Positions 10,901-24,500 of a DNA stretch of 64,000 bases are shown one piece after another; position 1 is the stretch's first letter; the number at the start of each line of letters is the position of its first letter. This DNA comes from Amblyornis subalaris (Eukaryota; Chordata; Aves; Passeriformes; Ptilonorhynchidae), in NCBI GenBank assembly GCA_018881555.1, contig JACAXG010000018.1:3365561-3429560 (forward strand), given 5' to 3'. Below the pieces are notes generated by a model that saw only the letters and a list, made by a program, of their open reading frames with translations, was not told the origin of the DNA and did not search any database. The position numbers and the translations under genes are program-made.

Positions 10901-12740
10901 GTTGGAGTAAATACCCTAAGTCATGTTAATTAAAATATTCTACTATATTCTGTTTCACTTTAGATATGAATATGAATGAAGCGTTTTTCACTGTTAAAAG
11001 TGTGAAGAGTTTTCCTCCTTTTTTTTTTTCCCCCTGTTAAAATCTGAATACTCAGTAAAATACTGCTGGACAAGTTCTTATTTAACTTAGCCTACCCTAG
11101 AAGATGGACTATGTGACTGCTTTAACCATTTTTTTTTAATTTTGGTGTACTACCTAATTTGAGGGATTCTCTTTGTTTATATCCTCATGGGATACTTATA
11201 GTCTTCATTTAACAGAAAAGTGGACCTTTGAGCTTCCAAAATTAAGCTCCTCTGGGATGTAAAGCACATCTTGTGTGAATTTTGCATAACTTACATGATT
11301 TAGAAAAAAGAAGTGCTATAATTTTCTGTAGATAAATCTTAAGCAGATAAAAAAATGCTGTATTTTTTCTTGTTGAGCGTTTTTTCTATACTTGAATCCA
11401 TTTTCTTCATGCGTAGCTGAGCTTCTGCAAATATATTTTCTTTCAGGTTAGCTATTATTACTTAGCACATTGATTTTTTGAAGATGAATGTTGGTTTCAG
11501 TACACAGATTTCTAAGCTTGGCGTTTTCTCTAACATCATCTGTAACACTGAATGATGAATGACATTTCATTATATCAGTATTCTATTTTACCGCATGTTT
11601 GTTTATCCAAAGGAGTTGAAATATTGGACAACTGAAATGCTGCTATGTGTGAAGAACCTCTAAATATGCTTGTTGTGTACTCTACCACCATGATATTAAT
11701 GGTGTATTCTCCCTCAGAAAAATCAAAAGGCTTATGCGATTTTTTTTTTCAGAACATTAAAGCAAAAATAAGATATTGGCTCAACTGCATTCAACACGAG
11801 CTTTGGTGTCACCTAAAATGAGTCTGTGATTGCACTCCAAAGGAGGAAAAGGGGGTGAGTGGATGGTATGGAAGGCCTAGACTGGCTTTAAGCCCCTGCC
11901 GTGACCTGGAGCCATGGGCCCTCTGCAGAACAGCAGACTGTGAGGGACAACATAATGCACAGTGCCTCATGTTGCAGGGGCTGATTACACTTTTGATGTG
12001 CTAGGGACATGAAACAAGCTCCCTTCTTTCCCTAGGGACTAAGTGAGCTTAAGAGCTTCAGTTTATTGGTCATTACATTATAGTGCCTTGGATCTGATGA
12101 GTTGCTTTGAGATGCAGCAGTAGAAGACACCAATCTTCTCATTTGGATTACAATTAATTTCCCAATTTTTCTTAAATTCCACATAAATTTTTTCAACCGT
12201 AGTCCTACTCTGAAATGTGAAATCATGAGAATTTCAAAGTAGTAATTTAAAACTCTCCACATTAAATTTTTTAGGAGGGCAAGGTTTGATTTCCTGCAAA
12301 ATTTAAGTGTTTGTGGTAAAAGTTCTGGACAGTATTGTAAGAAGGCAAAGAGCAATTATTTGGTGAGTGATAAAGGGTTTCTTGCTGTAACTGTTGTCTG
12401 TGCTTTATGCTTTGCAAAGTGCCAAAGATAAGCCTGGAAGTGTCTTATCAGACATTTTTGGCTATTTCTTGTCAATCAGGAAGATTTAACATGCTCAAAA
12501 TTCATCCTTACACAAGTTATTTTATTTTAAATTGTTATCTGAGCACAGAAAATATGAGGTTGTTCACACTGGCCTAGACTATTTCAATTTAGAGGGTTAC
12601 TTCTCATTATTATGACTGTGGATACAATCAGACAATGCAGAAAGCTCCATATTCTTATCTGCATGTTAATTCCTAGACTCCTCTTCACAGTTGTTTCTTA
12701 ATTGCATTGAAAACTAAAACTGGATGAATGACTGGTGGGG
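7980..12740. other. Unique AT-rich spacer, no gene seen
   Basis: Long stretch without recognisable genes. It holds T-rich and G/T-rich runs (for example 8321-8350), a 19-bp direct repeat at 10679-10725 and several poly-T runs (11020-11030, 11740-11750). The few open frames at 8240-8960 overlap each other on both strands and carry no motif. Confidence 0.5.
10679..10725. repeat. 19-bp direct repeat, period 28
   Basis: The 19-mer starting CTTTAATTATGGGAG occurs exactly at 10679-10697 and 10707-10725, separated by 9 bp. It looks like a small tandem duplication. Confidence 0.85.
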
Positions 12741-12766
12741 TTTTTGTTTTGTTTTGTTTTNTTTTG
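12741..12766. repeat. (GTTTT)n simple repeat
   Basis: Several GTTTT units with one ambiguous base at 12761. A simple repeat with no function seen. Confidence 0.8.
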
Positions 12767-15700
12767 GTGGAACATTTTGGGTTTTTTAAATTTATTTTTG
12801 TTTAATGTAGTTCTCTAAGAAATATTTTTCACCAGCTTTGATTGCTTTGAACTTTTGAGCTTTATTCTTCTAGCAGTTTTATCTGAATAAAATTTGTAGA
12901 TGTTGCTGCAAATATTTAGGTAAACCAGCACTGAAACTAATAACTGTCCAGTGCAGATTATCTATAAAAGATTTAAGGTCTGTTACGATATAAGGCACTA
13001 AACAATCTCAGCTTTCCTCCAAAACGTGTTACTGCTGAACATGCACAAGTGAATAGATTTTGCCTGGCTGAGAAAAGAGTATCAGACTGTTCCAATGTAT
13101 TGGGTAGCATCAAAAGTAGCTTTCTCNTATGTAGACTTAACATTATGCTCTTTTGCTCCTTAAGTCAAGGCATTCCAGTAAACTTCAGCTGTTACAAAAA
13201 AAAAAAAAATACAGGCACAAGAGAATAATGCATCCCAGATTTCTGTGCTAAAGACTCACAGGCTAAGAAGAACAAAGGAGGTCAGACTAGAAACAATGTT
13301 ATCTTTATATATTTTGACCAAAAATTAAATTTGTTGGGCTTAACACAATGCCCTAGCACTAATATTTCCACTCAAGTTGCTTGAAGCTTCCCTGTTACAG
13401 GATAAAAACCCTGGCATAATGGTGACCAGTTCTCTCCCGGCATGTGAAAATCTTCCTAAGGGAAGAAAAGTCTGTCACAAAGATATGGCCAGTTGGCTGT
13501 GTCTGGGCCAGAGTGAGAGAGGTAATGGTGTGACTCTTTGGTGGAGAAGGACAGAAAATGACTAACTGAAATGCCATCTCAGGGCATCAGACATCAGAGA
13601 TCTGGTATTTCTAAATGTGTAGTGGGCAGAACGAAAATCCCAAGTCCTAGACTCAGATAGTCATTTGGCTGGAAGATTTTCATTAAAATTTAGGCTTAAA
13701 TTAACATTATCTCCCAGAAATTTTAATTTTTTCATACTACCACATAGTGATAACAAATAATAAAATTTCATTATAAAATTTTGGACTGTTCTAATATACA
13801 TTTTTCATTCCCATCCACGCTTAATCCACTAGAAAATATATTTGGCTGGTCATTAAGCAGTGTTATTAAAATATGTGCAGAAGCAATATCCTCATACTCA
13901 GAATAGGTCACAAACATACTTATTAAAAATAACATTGACAGGTCATAAAGAGCTATTTAGAAATAATATGTATTTAAATGTGGACGTCTTAATATTTTCC
14001 CATCCTTTTCTCTTCCTATGCAAGTTTATTTAGTAAATGATAAATGTGAAGGCAATAACAGCCCAAAACAGTAAAATGGTTGCGTGTTGGCCCAGTCCCT
14101 CTTGTGAACATGTTCTATCTGTTCCAGCAGCCCGCACACCAGGCTGAAGGTAACTACTCACCTCCCTTCAACTACCACAGATAAGGGTATCTGGTTCTTG
14201 TTTACATACAAGTTTTATAGAAGTAATTTCTGCAAATGATTATATTTTGTGTGGGTTTTGACACTGCAGCCTAAATGTATTCAGCTTTCTTTCTAGAAGA
14301 AAGCAAGCTAGAATGAATCAGAAAGACCGTACTGGTTTCCTGCCATACTGAAAATGTTACTGGAAAACCACATGATAAATGTATTACAACTCAGAATCAA
14401 ATTGATCTTTATTAGAACTACTCTAAACTACTGTAACCTCAGGAGTCACAGAAAACAGTCACTTCTGCTGGAAAGAGAAGACTTTTTTACAAGAGAAACA
14501 GACAGCTTTTGTACTATCTGTCAATAATGATGGCAGCAAAAGCAGTGCTTAAACACAGCAAATGCGGAGTGCTGCTGCACTAAGTGGCAGTTCCAACACC
14601 ACCGGTGTGAAGTGTGATTGTGCAGGTATGGTTGCATCATGCCAGCCTTTACAGCCACCATCTCAGTATGGCTGTGATTACAGAGGCAAGTTCACAATTG
14701 GAACTGAAGTAGTAGTGGGAGAAAATGTATTTTATTTGGTCGGTTGCAATCCTATCAAGTCCTCTTTTCATGACTGCTGAAGTGTTCAACCCAGCATCAA
14801 TACTCAGAAGGGGCAAATTTGATACCCCAATATGCAGAACATTTTTGAATAGTTTTTTAAAAGAACTGTTTCTAATTTAAGGTTCTAATTTAACCTTTCT
14901 TACACAGTTGCCCACTAAGGAAACAAAAAACCAAAGATGTACTTACTGTAACTGAGGAAGTGTAACAATATATTCTACAGTGTAAATCTTCACTGTTCTC
15001 TCTTCCCATGGTCTTCAGACAGAGAGTTATTCAAAACTGCCTTGGAGTCTGGATCTCAGAGTGCCATATGCTGCTCAAACAAACCAGAAAAGTTCCTAAT
15101 AATGAATTGTTAATTTGTTCCATGCTACTACTGCCATCAGATATTATTTCCTCATTCCTCTTCTACTTCAATTTTCTGTAATTAATAGAAGTTGAGGATA
15201 AAGTCAAAGCCTACTTATCTGTATGTGGTGACTGCAGTGGGAATTTCTCTGACTTCATGCTTTGAATTTAATCTCTCCACTCATGAATCGCAGCTTGATG
15301 CTCAGATACTCCTGGATGACACCCTTACAGACTCCTTTTTCTTCACATTATTACCACAGCAGGACAAAAGCCTACAGTATTCCACTTCTTGTTACTGTTG
15401 TTTATTTTTACTACACTGAGCACAAAAGCCCCAGCTGCACAAAGGCACCTGTATCTTGTTATATGGCCATATGTGAAAGAGAATCTCTGTGTCAAAGAAT
15501 TTGTGCCNCAAAGATTGAAACAGCAAGTAAAAAGGAAATACAGGTGACATACCCAAGGCCAAAAATGTTTCTGTAGACCTCACTGTTTCTCTTCTTGAGT
15601 CTTATCTAAGGCAATTCTATAAAACCTGGGATATTGAGTGCTGCACATTATAGTTGCTATATTACAATTTGAAAACAGAGGATGTTTTCTACCCACAGAG

Positions 15701-17545
15701 TAATGAAACATTCTTTCAGAGAGACTAATGAGATTGTGTATGAGCCATCTGCTGCTTGCCTTCCATTAGATGAAACACTTCTGAAAATGGGGAAATCCCC
15801 GTTAGTCAAAGTAAAATAGGATTATAATAACAATGATCATCTGTGAACTAGAAGTCAAGAGCTAGTGTGGTAGACAAGTCCAATGACATTTTAAACATCA
15901 GCCTCTAAAAAGACACAGAAAAACTTGTTANGTCAAACAAAGACTCCAAGGTTAAAGGAAGCTGTCTTTAATAAAAGATGGACTTTTTACAAGGTTGATT
16001 TCCATTGTGAATGGAATATATTATACCCTTCTTATTAGAGCCAGCTTTGCTGCACCTTCATGCAGAATTTCCCAAAAGCTCAGTGAAACTAACTGTGGAC
16101 TGTAGTGTCAGACAGTGTTAGACATTACCTACTGAAGACTCAGGAAAAAGAAAACTTGGTTGCTGAATGAAGGTGGAGACAAACACTTGCCCCTGTCCAG
16201 CAGACCCANGGGTTAACGTGGTTTGGGTAGTGCCTGTGGCCACTGATGTGAAAAGAAAGGATGAGACCAGCATTCCGGGCAGCTCTGATGAGCTGGCACC
16301 TCTTTGCAGAAGCACTGAATAGACAGAGCCTTTGGCATGAGCTTGGTTCAGGGTTTGAATTCGCGTCCAGAATCTGTCACAGGATCTGATAACAACATCC
16401 TTTCTGCTCCTAATAAAACACATTATTGGTCCATTGATGTTTATTTTCTCCTAAATGCTTCCTCTCTATTTTCTCCTAGAAGGAATGTAGGAATGTTGTT
16501 GCTGAAATAGCCTGTGATATTCAATTACATTAATGAGATTCATATTAGCTAACTGATTCTCTTTAAGGGTTTATACCTCTGAGATACTTTGGAAAAGGTC
16601 TGGAACCCTAATTTAGCAATATTTGTTTGTTTGTTTGTTTTATTGTAATAAATATTCAAACAGCATATTTTATTTTTATGAAATCCACTAATTTTGACTA
16701 TTTTAAACTCTCTCTAAAAATAATGTTAGCATTGAAATTATGTATTTCAGCAGCTTTCTGATTAGTTCTCTAGTTTGTTCAACGATTATTGTTGAAANGG
16801 CTGTGATCTCAGGAACCCGTATTCCTGTCTGACATTCTTTCCCTGCAACTAATTATTTTTCAGACTGTTTTAATTGCAGCGTGTAGGAGGTATTTTTCAT
16901 AACTGCTAAGTAGTAGAAAGGGACATGCTCTGCAGATCATTAAATGTGTTACCAGGAATAAGCATTCTTCTAAGACCAATGACATTTGTCAGCATTAGTC
17001 AATGTGTTTGTTGAGGGCAAGAGGCCATCTCCAGGAAATGTCTCCCAATAATTGCTGGCATGGTAAGTGCTGTTAATTATTTAACACGATACGGAGACCA
17101 TAGATCTTCTCAGGAGAAACGGATTCCTTTTTTCTTTTATTTACAAACAGGATGCATTAAAAACCCTGAGTTAATTGTATTTATTTTTTAAACAAACCCA
17201 GACTGACAATTTTTTTGGTAGCCTGCAAGCATTGCTGAAGAGGAGGCAAGTTAGAGACATCAAAATATTATGCATATTTCATGGCTTCCTATCAAAACAT
17301 GAAGTGATGTAAAATAAAACTCTTAAAAGATTTGAACAACTATGCTCAACTTAAACTAGGTCAACATCACCGTGTAGTTTCAAAGTCATTCACTAATGAG
17401 ANTACCTATAAAACCTAGGTCAGAGGTACTGCTTTGCAGTGCTGTCTCATAAAGCTTTTGCTTTCATTCTATCTGATTGTGGCAAAGCAAAGACTCATGC
17501 TCTCCACGAGTGACCTAAGCCCCAGGTGACAAGAGCATGTCAGGA
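12767..17545. other. Unique AT-rich spacer, no gene seen
   Basis: No recognisable gene. It includes an A run near 13196-13209 and a (TTTG)n microsatellite at 16622-16640. The part from about 16470 to 17330 is rich in homeodomain-type TAAT cores and holds an octamer-like ATGCATAT near 17270, but nothing proves regulatory function. Open frames at 14562-14780, 15192-15576 and 16118-16423 have no identifiable domain. Confidence 0.5.
16622..16640. repeat. (TTTG)n microsatellite
   Basis: About four and a half TTTG units ending in TTTT. Confidence 0.85.
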
Positions 17546-17762
17546 GTGATCAGGGGTCTGAAAACCTACGAGCAAAGATTGAAGGAATTGGGACTTGTAG
17601 CCTAAAGGAAAGAAGATTGAAGAAGGGACACAGTAGCAACTTTGCCAGGNAAAAGATAGCCCTGGAGAGAGCTACTTATCTATGTCCAGGGTAGATAGAC
17701 AAGAACTAATGGGATCGTGTTACATAAAACAAGGTTCTCTTCAGAAACAAAGAAAAGATTTC
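17546..17762 (+). mobile_element. Degraded CR1 fragment, plus strand
   Basis: Resembles the end of CR1 ORF2 on the plus strand: TGATCAGGGGTCTGAAAACC, then GGGACTTGTAGCCTAAAGG and GAAGATTGAAGAAGGGACAC, matching the part of CR1 that encodes the GLE...LRELG.FSLE.RRL.GDL region. It is interrupted by stops and has no clear 3' tail. Both ends are approximate, and it is much more diverged than the copy at 7.5 kb. Confidence 0.6.
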
Positions 17763-17770
17763 TAAAAAAT

Positions 17771-17828
17771 ACCCCCAAACCAACCAAAAAAACAACCAAN
17801 CAAACAAAAACAAACAAACAAAAACAAT
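17771..17828. repeat. (AAAC)n-like simple repeat
   Basis: A/C-only tract of CAAA and CCAA units with one N, directly after the CR1 scrap. It may have grown from an A-rich tail. Confidence 0.75.
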
Positions 17829-18224
17829 CAAAGCAATGCAATGGAATGAAGGGTGTCTAGTGTAATTTGAGCTATCGCTTCTCAGAGGCAATTTAGACAT
17901 AATGGTTCTTGCCTTGAGGGATATGGCTTCATCAAGCTCTATCTTAGACCTTTCCTTGCAAGACATTTATCGAAGAAATCCACCTGGGAACCAAAAAAGC
18001 CTTTCCCAACGCAAATGTAATCAAACCAGGTCTGATTCTAGTAGAAAGTTTCATTTTTGTCACTTTTTGGGGGGTTTTCTTTAGGTTTTTATTTTGTTGT
18101 TGATGTTGTTCAGGACAATCTTCGTAAAGCAACTGAAGACTTTTGTCCTTGGAAGGCTCCAAACCACTTGCTTGGATCACCAGTGAGGGGTTTGGCATCA
18201 CAGATCATTGCAGAAGGTCAGCAG

Positions 18225-18545
18225 TGCCAGGCACCCCGTGGTGCACTTCGCAAGCATCGCGTGCTTAGGAAAGCCTACCTTGGCTTACTCGAGAACTCCT
18301 GACATTACACCGTACTAGAGCACATTGTCTGGCAACGTTTACGACTCTCTCCGGGTAAGCCAAGAGCAATAGTCGGGATTTCTGCTTCCGGGGCCGTGCG
18401 CGGGGGCGAGCGGCGCTGCCGGGGTGCAGTACCCGGGCCGGGGGCCAGATGGCGCTGGAGCCCGCACAGAGCGGCCCCGCTGGCCGCCGCTCCGGTGCCG
18501 GGCAGCCTGCGGGAGGGAAAGGCTGGAGGTGTTTTCTGCCTGACC
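18225..18545. promoter_or_regulatory. Compact CpG island, candidate promoter
   Basis: A sharp rise in GC and CpG inside AT-rich DNA. Between about 18340 and 18545 I count roughly 23 CpG dinucleotides, with further CpGs back to about 18229, while the flanks have almost none. No CR1 or LTR signature is visible in it. On the plus strand a donor-like CGG|GTAAGC lies at about 18351-18359. An ATG at 18449 opens an 80-codon frame (MALEPAQSG start) whose GC-rich N-terminal third gives way to AT-rich sequence, so coding is doubtful. CpG islands usually mark unmethylated promoters, so this could start an unannotated transcript, coding or non-coding, on either strand. A decayed GC-rich repeat is an alternative. 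Confidence 0.5.
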
Positions 18546-21500
18546 TGTTTCCTCCATCACCTCCAAGAGAAAGAACACCTCAGCTTCCTTGGCTACTCAA
18601 AGAATGTTTTATTCAGATTTGCCCCACGTTACTAAGCTCGCGTATTTTATGTATTTTTACAGTGTTTTCTGTTTANGGCAAGACTGACTAAATATATTTT
18701 GATGAGGAGACAATTTACCAAAAGTTGGCGTTTTGGGAAGACTAACTTTATTCAGGGAAAAAAAAAATAGAGAACTGTTAAAATACTTTATTTCAACATT
18801 TCCAGAGGGTGGTTGTTTTCTTTCTTTNTTTTTTTTTTTTTTTAAGGAGCATATTTAGTTAGAAACTTCTACTTGCTTATTTGCTTGTCTAAGGTTTACT
18901 TGACTGGAGAAGGGCACTATAAAGTGAGTAATATCGAAAAGTGTAAAGTGTNCATTGCACCAAAAATAGATGGGAATGGTTCAGGTGAAATGAAAAAGGG
19001 TTGTTTCATACATTTCCTGGTTTTACAAAGTAAATAACATAACTAAGCTAACACATATTATGTGGAATATATTNTAAACTGAAACTCACTTTCCCTTGGT
19101 TTTGGTTTCATCCAATGTACATGTTCCTTATTTTCACAGTTACAGTAACTACAATTTCCAACACGTTTTGGTGTGGTTTAAGTTCATCATTCGGTGTCTG
19201 CTGAGGGTTTTTTTAAGAGGCCAATGTAAGTTTTAGAGACACATTGAAGAGAAAAATGTTTTGTCAAGGGAATACATTAATAAGTCTTACAAAGCCTATG
19301 AAAAATAAAAGTTAAAGCGTATGGCATTTCCTACAGGAAAATTTGCAGTGTCAGATAATAGGTAGGACTACTCAAGGGATAAAATTTATTCTTAGATGAA
19401 TAATTCAAGTATTTACAATAAGAATATGAGAATTATTCTTGGAGTGATTGCCTATTGTTTGTACATTATGTAATTTTGAAAACTACTTAAAACTACAAAA
19501 AGCTGACATCTAATTTGTTTGATGGCAATAAATGCTGGAATGACAACATTTGTCTGAGTAGTTTGAGAGAGTTTAACATTAATTAGGATTTTAATTAGGA
19601 AAATAACAAAATTGGCTATAATTTTGTAGAGACAAGCTGTAACAAACTTACTTGTAGGTCAGATTCAATTAACTTACAGCCAAAAGAGCATGAAACCACA
19701 CTGTGATTTAACAAGCCCAAAGTATGACAAAATTTCACTCATGAAAGAAATTATCACACTGTTTACATCATCAGCATTATTAGATAGCATCAGTTGTGTT
19801 CTGAACTCTTTATTGATTCATTGATTCCTTTTTCCGGGCATAGAACTAAATGGTCACTTTCATCATGTCTGTATGTCTCATGCACCACCGAAATTAGCAT
19901 TCCTGTCCCCCTATGGTGTGGAGTTTGTGTCAAAGATGGGAAAATTCAAATAGTCACCAGAAGAAAATGGCATACGATGAAGGAACACTTACTGATATGA
20001 GACTTCGTCTTGTCCTGGTGTTTCCTGTCACCATGATATCTGAGAGATGGAAGAGTTAAACTCTGCTCATGCCAGGACCTGACCAAGCATCAGCTATCAA
20101 TGGTTACCATGGTTCCAAGTCCCAACAAGGCTAACAATGTCATATTGGATTTAGATTGGAATTGAATTGCGTGGCAGCAGCAAGCCTTTGCCTGATATAC
20201 CAGAGATGTCTTTTAACAAAAAAGGTTTTAATCTCTTTGTGATTAATGAATTCTGTATTCAGCTGTGGTCATATTTTGTTTACTGTGCCATAAACCATGA
20301 CAGCTCACCCAAGAGTCATCGTATTCCACTGAGGTCAATGCAAACTTTTCCTTACCTATTTCATCACCACTCCAGTCAAGAGACACTGCTCAGATAAGCA
20401 GAGAAGACTTTAAAATGAAACTTGATTCCTTTAAACATTTTATAACAAAATGGTTATTAACTTTTAACAGGGGAAGATCCATGTTTTTTTTTTTTTCTTT
20501 GCTCTGTTCCTACTAAAANGGCATGTTAGTTCTATATTATGTATTTGAGAAACCACAGCATGTTCNCCTGAGCACCTCAATACCCCACAGTCCCTGGTTT
20601 TGTCATGCTTTGCCTCTCTTGATGTGAGTTTTCACCCAAATCACTTTGCTATCTCCAGCTGGTTGGACCACCTCTCCTGAAGCAATCACTTAAGCCACTC
20701 TTGGAAAAGCCCTTGGTAGAAAAGAATTAATTCCAAGTGTGGAGTTCTGTCTCATTGACTATTTACAGATTCTATGTGAGGAATGTATATACTGTGATAA
20801 GAAAAGACCCAGTAGAACAAGGACTAGGACATGTTTCTCGTTCACAGCTGGCAAACTTACTACTGCTAGACAAATGTAGTTCTTGTTTAAACACTATATT
20901 TCTATGTCAGACAGCAGAGGAAGCTGTGCTCCCCTCTTTCCTTTTTGGCCCAAGCAGCAGCTAGCTGGGATATTAGGATGCTTGCTCTGGTGTCTGGGCA
21001 TGAAGTGAGTCACATTCTTAAGAGACNCATCTCAGAAGCAGAGGAAGACCTTACACCCAGGTCTGTCTCTTCCTACTGATCTAATTCCCATCAGGCTCAC
21101 GGAGTGACTGCCAGCAGCAGAGGTTGGTGTGCTCCTGCATGGACAGCCCCGAGCCAGCAGCCCCCCTGCAGAGCTTTAGCCAGATGCCCATAATGGGCAG
21201 ATAAAGGTGCTTGTGAGCAACCTCACAGGTACTTTATTAACAGTGAGTTGTTAGGCAGAGGTGGCTGTGGGTTTTGACCCTTTCACAGGCAGTGCAGTAC
21301 CTAAATTGGCATTCTGAGAACCACAGCTTTTGACAGAAGAACTTAAGGTGTGTGGCTTGGCATGTACCACCCAAGTCCAGGAATCTACTCAAATGGTAAT
21401 TCTACAACCTGAAGATAAAAACTTACTTGTTAAAGATGATCTAGCTCTGGATAATCTCAATCTTTCTCAAGAAAGGCCTTGATTGGCCTCAGAAAAGGTT

Positions 21501-24500
21501 AGTGTTTACAGTCTTTCTACTCAGCTGAGAAATTTTCTGTAATGGCATTTAGGGGCATGTGTTTAGCAATCACTCTTTTGTTAGGTGCAATGTGAGCCTT
21601 TGTGAAAAGGCTGCATAATGACATTTGATATTTACTGTTTCACAAAGGTTTCCATGAACTCTGGATCTATTCGAAAAGTAAGAGTTTTCATGATAACAAT
21701 TACTATAAAAGTATCTGTGTTCAGAGTATCATGCATAGGTAGAAAAGAGAAAAACTCTCTTTTTGGCATCCATAAAAATTCAAAATAGGTCCATTGATAA
21801 ATAAAAGTCCAAAATTAAGAAGAAATTCCCAGGTTAGTGTATATATATACATATCAGAACTCAAGCTAGGTTACATATGTACCTTTATGTACACTTTAAA
21901 GAGTATTAATTTCACATAGAATTGAAATCTACTCATCTCATTCCTGTTCCAACATGTATTTTAGCCCCACACTAAACTTGAAACCTTTAAAAGAAGATAT
22001 TTGCTTGGTACAGTTTTAGATGCTTTCTGTAGCAGGAAAACAACAGTGCTTTTAAGATGCAGTGAGCTGTCTGCAGAGCACACACACAATCTACCCAAAA
22101 AGCATAATATTAGAGCAGTAACATGCCTCATTTCAAAGCTAAATCTATCAAGATCTGCAGAAATAGTGTTAGAAAGTCCTTCACTGGTAGTAAACATAAT
22201 CACCTCTGAAAGTGTGAACCCCCAGAAATGCTGAGACTGGGGAATTTCAGACCTTGATTGCAATCTCATTACGAGCAAGACACATTATCTTGCATCTTTG
22301 TAAAGTGAGCCCAATGTCTTGCAGTTGGTTGCAAGATTGCCACTTGCATGCTGTCAGGGAAAGAGGAATCAACAGAGGCACATGAGAGTTCAGCTCTGAG
22401 CTGTACCAGAGAAAGTTGTAAAAACTCACAGCTTATTTACATTAAAATATTTTTGGAGTAAGATATGCAAACAACTGTAAGACATGAAGAAAGTAAATGG
22501 TGAGCAGAAGGTGAGCAGTATGTTTGAGAGCTGTGAAAGAACTGAAGGAATGCCAGGCTTGCATTAATTTCTTATTCACTACATTTCCTAGCTTAAGAAT
22601 AGAATAAAAGTACAAAACACGTACATCTCCTTGAAAAATAGACCTTGAAAAGTAAAATAAAAGCAATTAATCTGAGCAGGAAACACTAATGTCTGGGAAA
22701 TAGTAAGAGAAACTATTCCACAGCAGAAGGAAAGCATCCTGCAGATGACCTTAGAATTGCTTGTGGAGGCCAGAACGGAATGAGGATAGGGAGAGAGAGG
22801 ACTGGAAAGGGGAAGAACTTATTACTTTTCTCTTACAGTTTATTCAGTGTAAAGTAAGAATGCTACTTTAGAGACCACACATTCAAAGTGCTCCCTTCAA
22901 AGGGCCAGTCTTTGGCAAGGCTAAATCTTGGAAGATGCTAAGTTTCTTGCCACTTCTGTTGGCTGCACAGTAGCTGAGCATGCTGCAGCCCTCTTTTTTT
23001 TTGCAGTTGGTCTCAGGAGAACTAAAAAAACCCCAAAATCACACTAAACAATATCATAACAAAACAGGACAAATGCAAAACAGGAAAAAACTCTAAGCAG
23101 ATACTGCATAACTCTTTCACGACTAGATGTTCCCTCTGCTCCCAACCTGTCCTGAACAAATCAAGCTTATCAATTAACCAGAAGGATGCTCAAAAACAGC
23201 AGTACTTGAATTTGACTCACTGCCATAAAAACTCAAGTCAAATTTTCTGTGTACCAGAGTTTGTGTTAGAGCTCCAGTAGGAAAAAAGAAAGAAAACCCT
23301 TCACCACATTAATCATCTTAGGAACCTCCTGGTCTTTAAGGACTTTCTTGTAAAACATGTGGTTGAACTGAGATGTTCATAATTCAGTGAGTAGCTTTAG
23401 TGAAATCAGAATGACTATTTTTAGAAATGCTTAGCAACTGGAGCAAGGGAAAATCTTCCGAAAAACAAATGGATTATCTTTTTCAGAAAAACACTGGCTT
23501 TTCTATACTTAAGAACCACAAGGGTNCTTAAGCAGAGACACAGAGGGATGCAAAGGCATTTTTACAAATATGTGCACATTTAGTAAATGACATTTTATCC
23601 AGGTATTGCCTGGATGAATGAATAGTTTAACTGTGCCATCAGTCATGATGCCCACAGGATAACAGGGAAGAGAGTCTTTCTTCTCAGAAGTGTTAGTCAT
23701 GGTGCATGTCCAAGTGGCACTCTGCATGCCAGGTCAGGCCTATGAGGACATTTCTGCCCGTAAGTGATTTCCACATGCACCTCGTGCCAGTAGAGCTGGT
23801 TTGTGAGAGGAGAGCTGGTTATGGAGAGTTCTGCCACCAGCACTTTGGATAACTGAATGTATAAGAAGCCAACTGCACTGTTCATTTGTGATTTTCTCAA
23901 CACTTCCAAGAAGTCAGGACATCCACAATGAAAAATTGCACAACAGATCTGGGCAGCAACATCAGGTATTTAAGAACTAGGTTCTTGCTTTGTGTTGGAC
24001 CAAAGAGCAGTACTCTAAAAATGCTTTCACAAAAGCAGGAGTGGGTTGAGGTGTCTGGTGTGAGGGTTCCTCATTTCAAGATGTGCCCCTGCACAAGGCA
24101 CAGAGACAGTGTGAGGGAGAACTAATCCATCCCCCATATGGAGTGCTCTTGTTCAAATTAAATGATCACAAATACCCCAAAATAAAACCTCGGGTTCATA
24201 GACAACTTCATATGGATTGCCCCTGGATAAGGACACACCAGCAAGAATGCATGCAGAGTTTTTCTGGCATTTGGAAAGAGTTAAGNTTAAAAAAAAAAAN
24301 GCACAGAATCTGATGAAAATTTTCAAATGAAAATTATTCTAATGAAACACTTCAAAACAAGACNTGCCCTTAAATGTTGCAGGTTTTGTTTCACTGGAAG
24401 CATTCCTACTGTATCATTGGTGGTCGTGCAGGTGAAGGACTTAAACAGAGCTAATACACAAGATGCTCTGCCAGGCTTGTTCTTTTCTGTTTTAGTGCTT

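Noticed and set aside
18449..18691. 80-codon ATG frame starting in the CpG island, considered as a first exon
   Set aside because: The -3 base is C, the frame runs into AT-rich sequence without a good donor at the composition change, and no family is recognisable. Kept only as a note under the CpG island.
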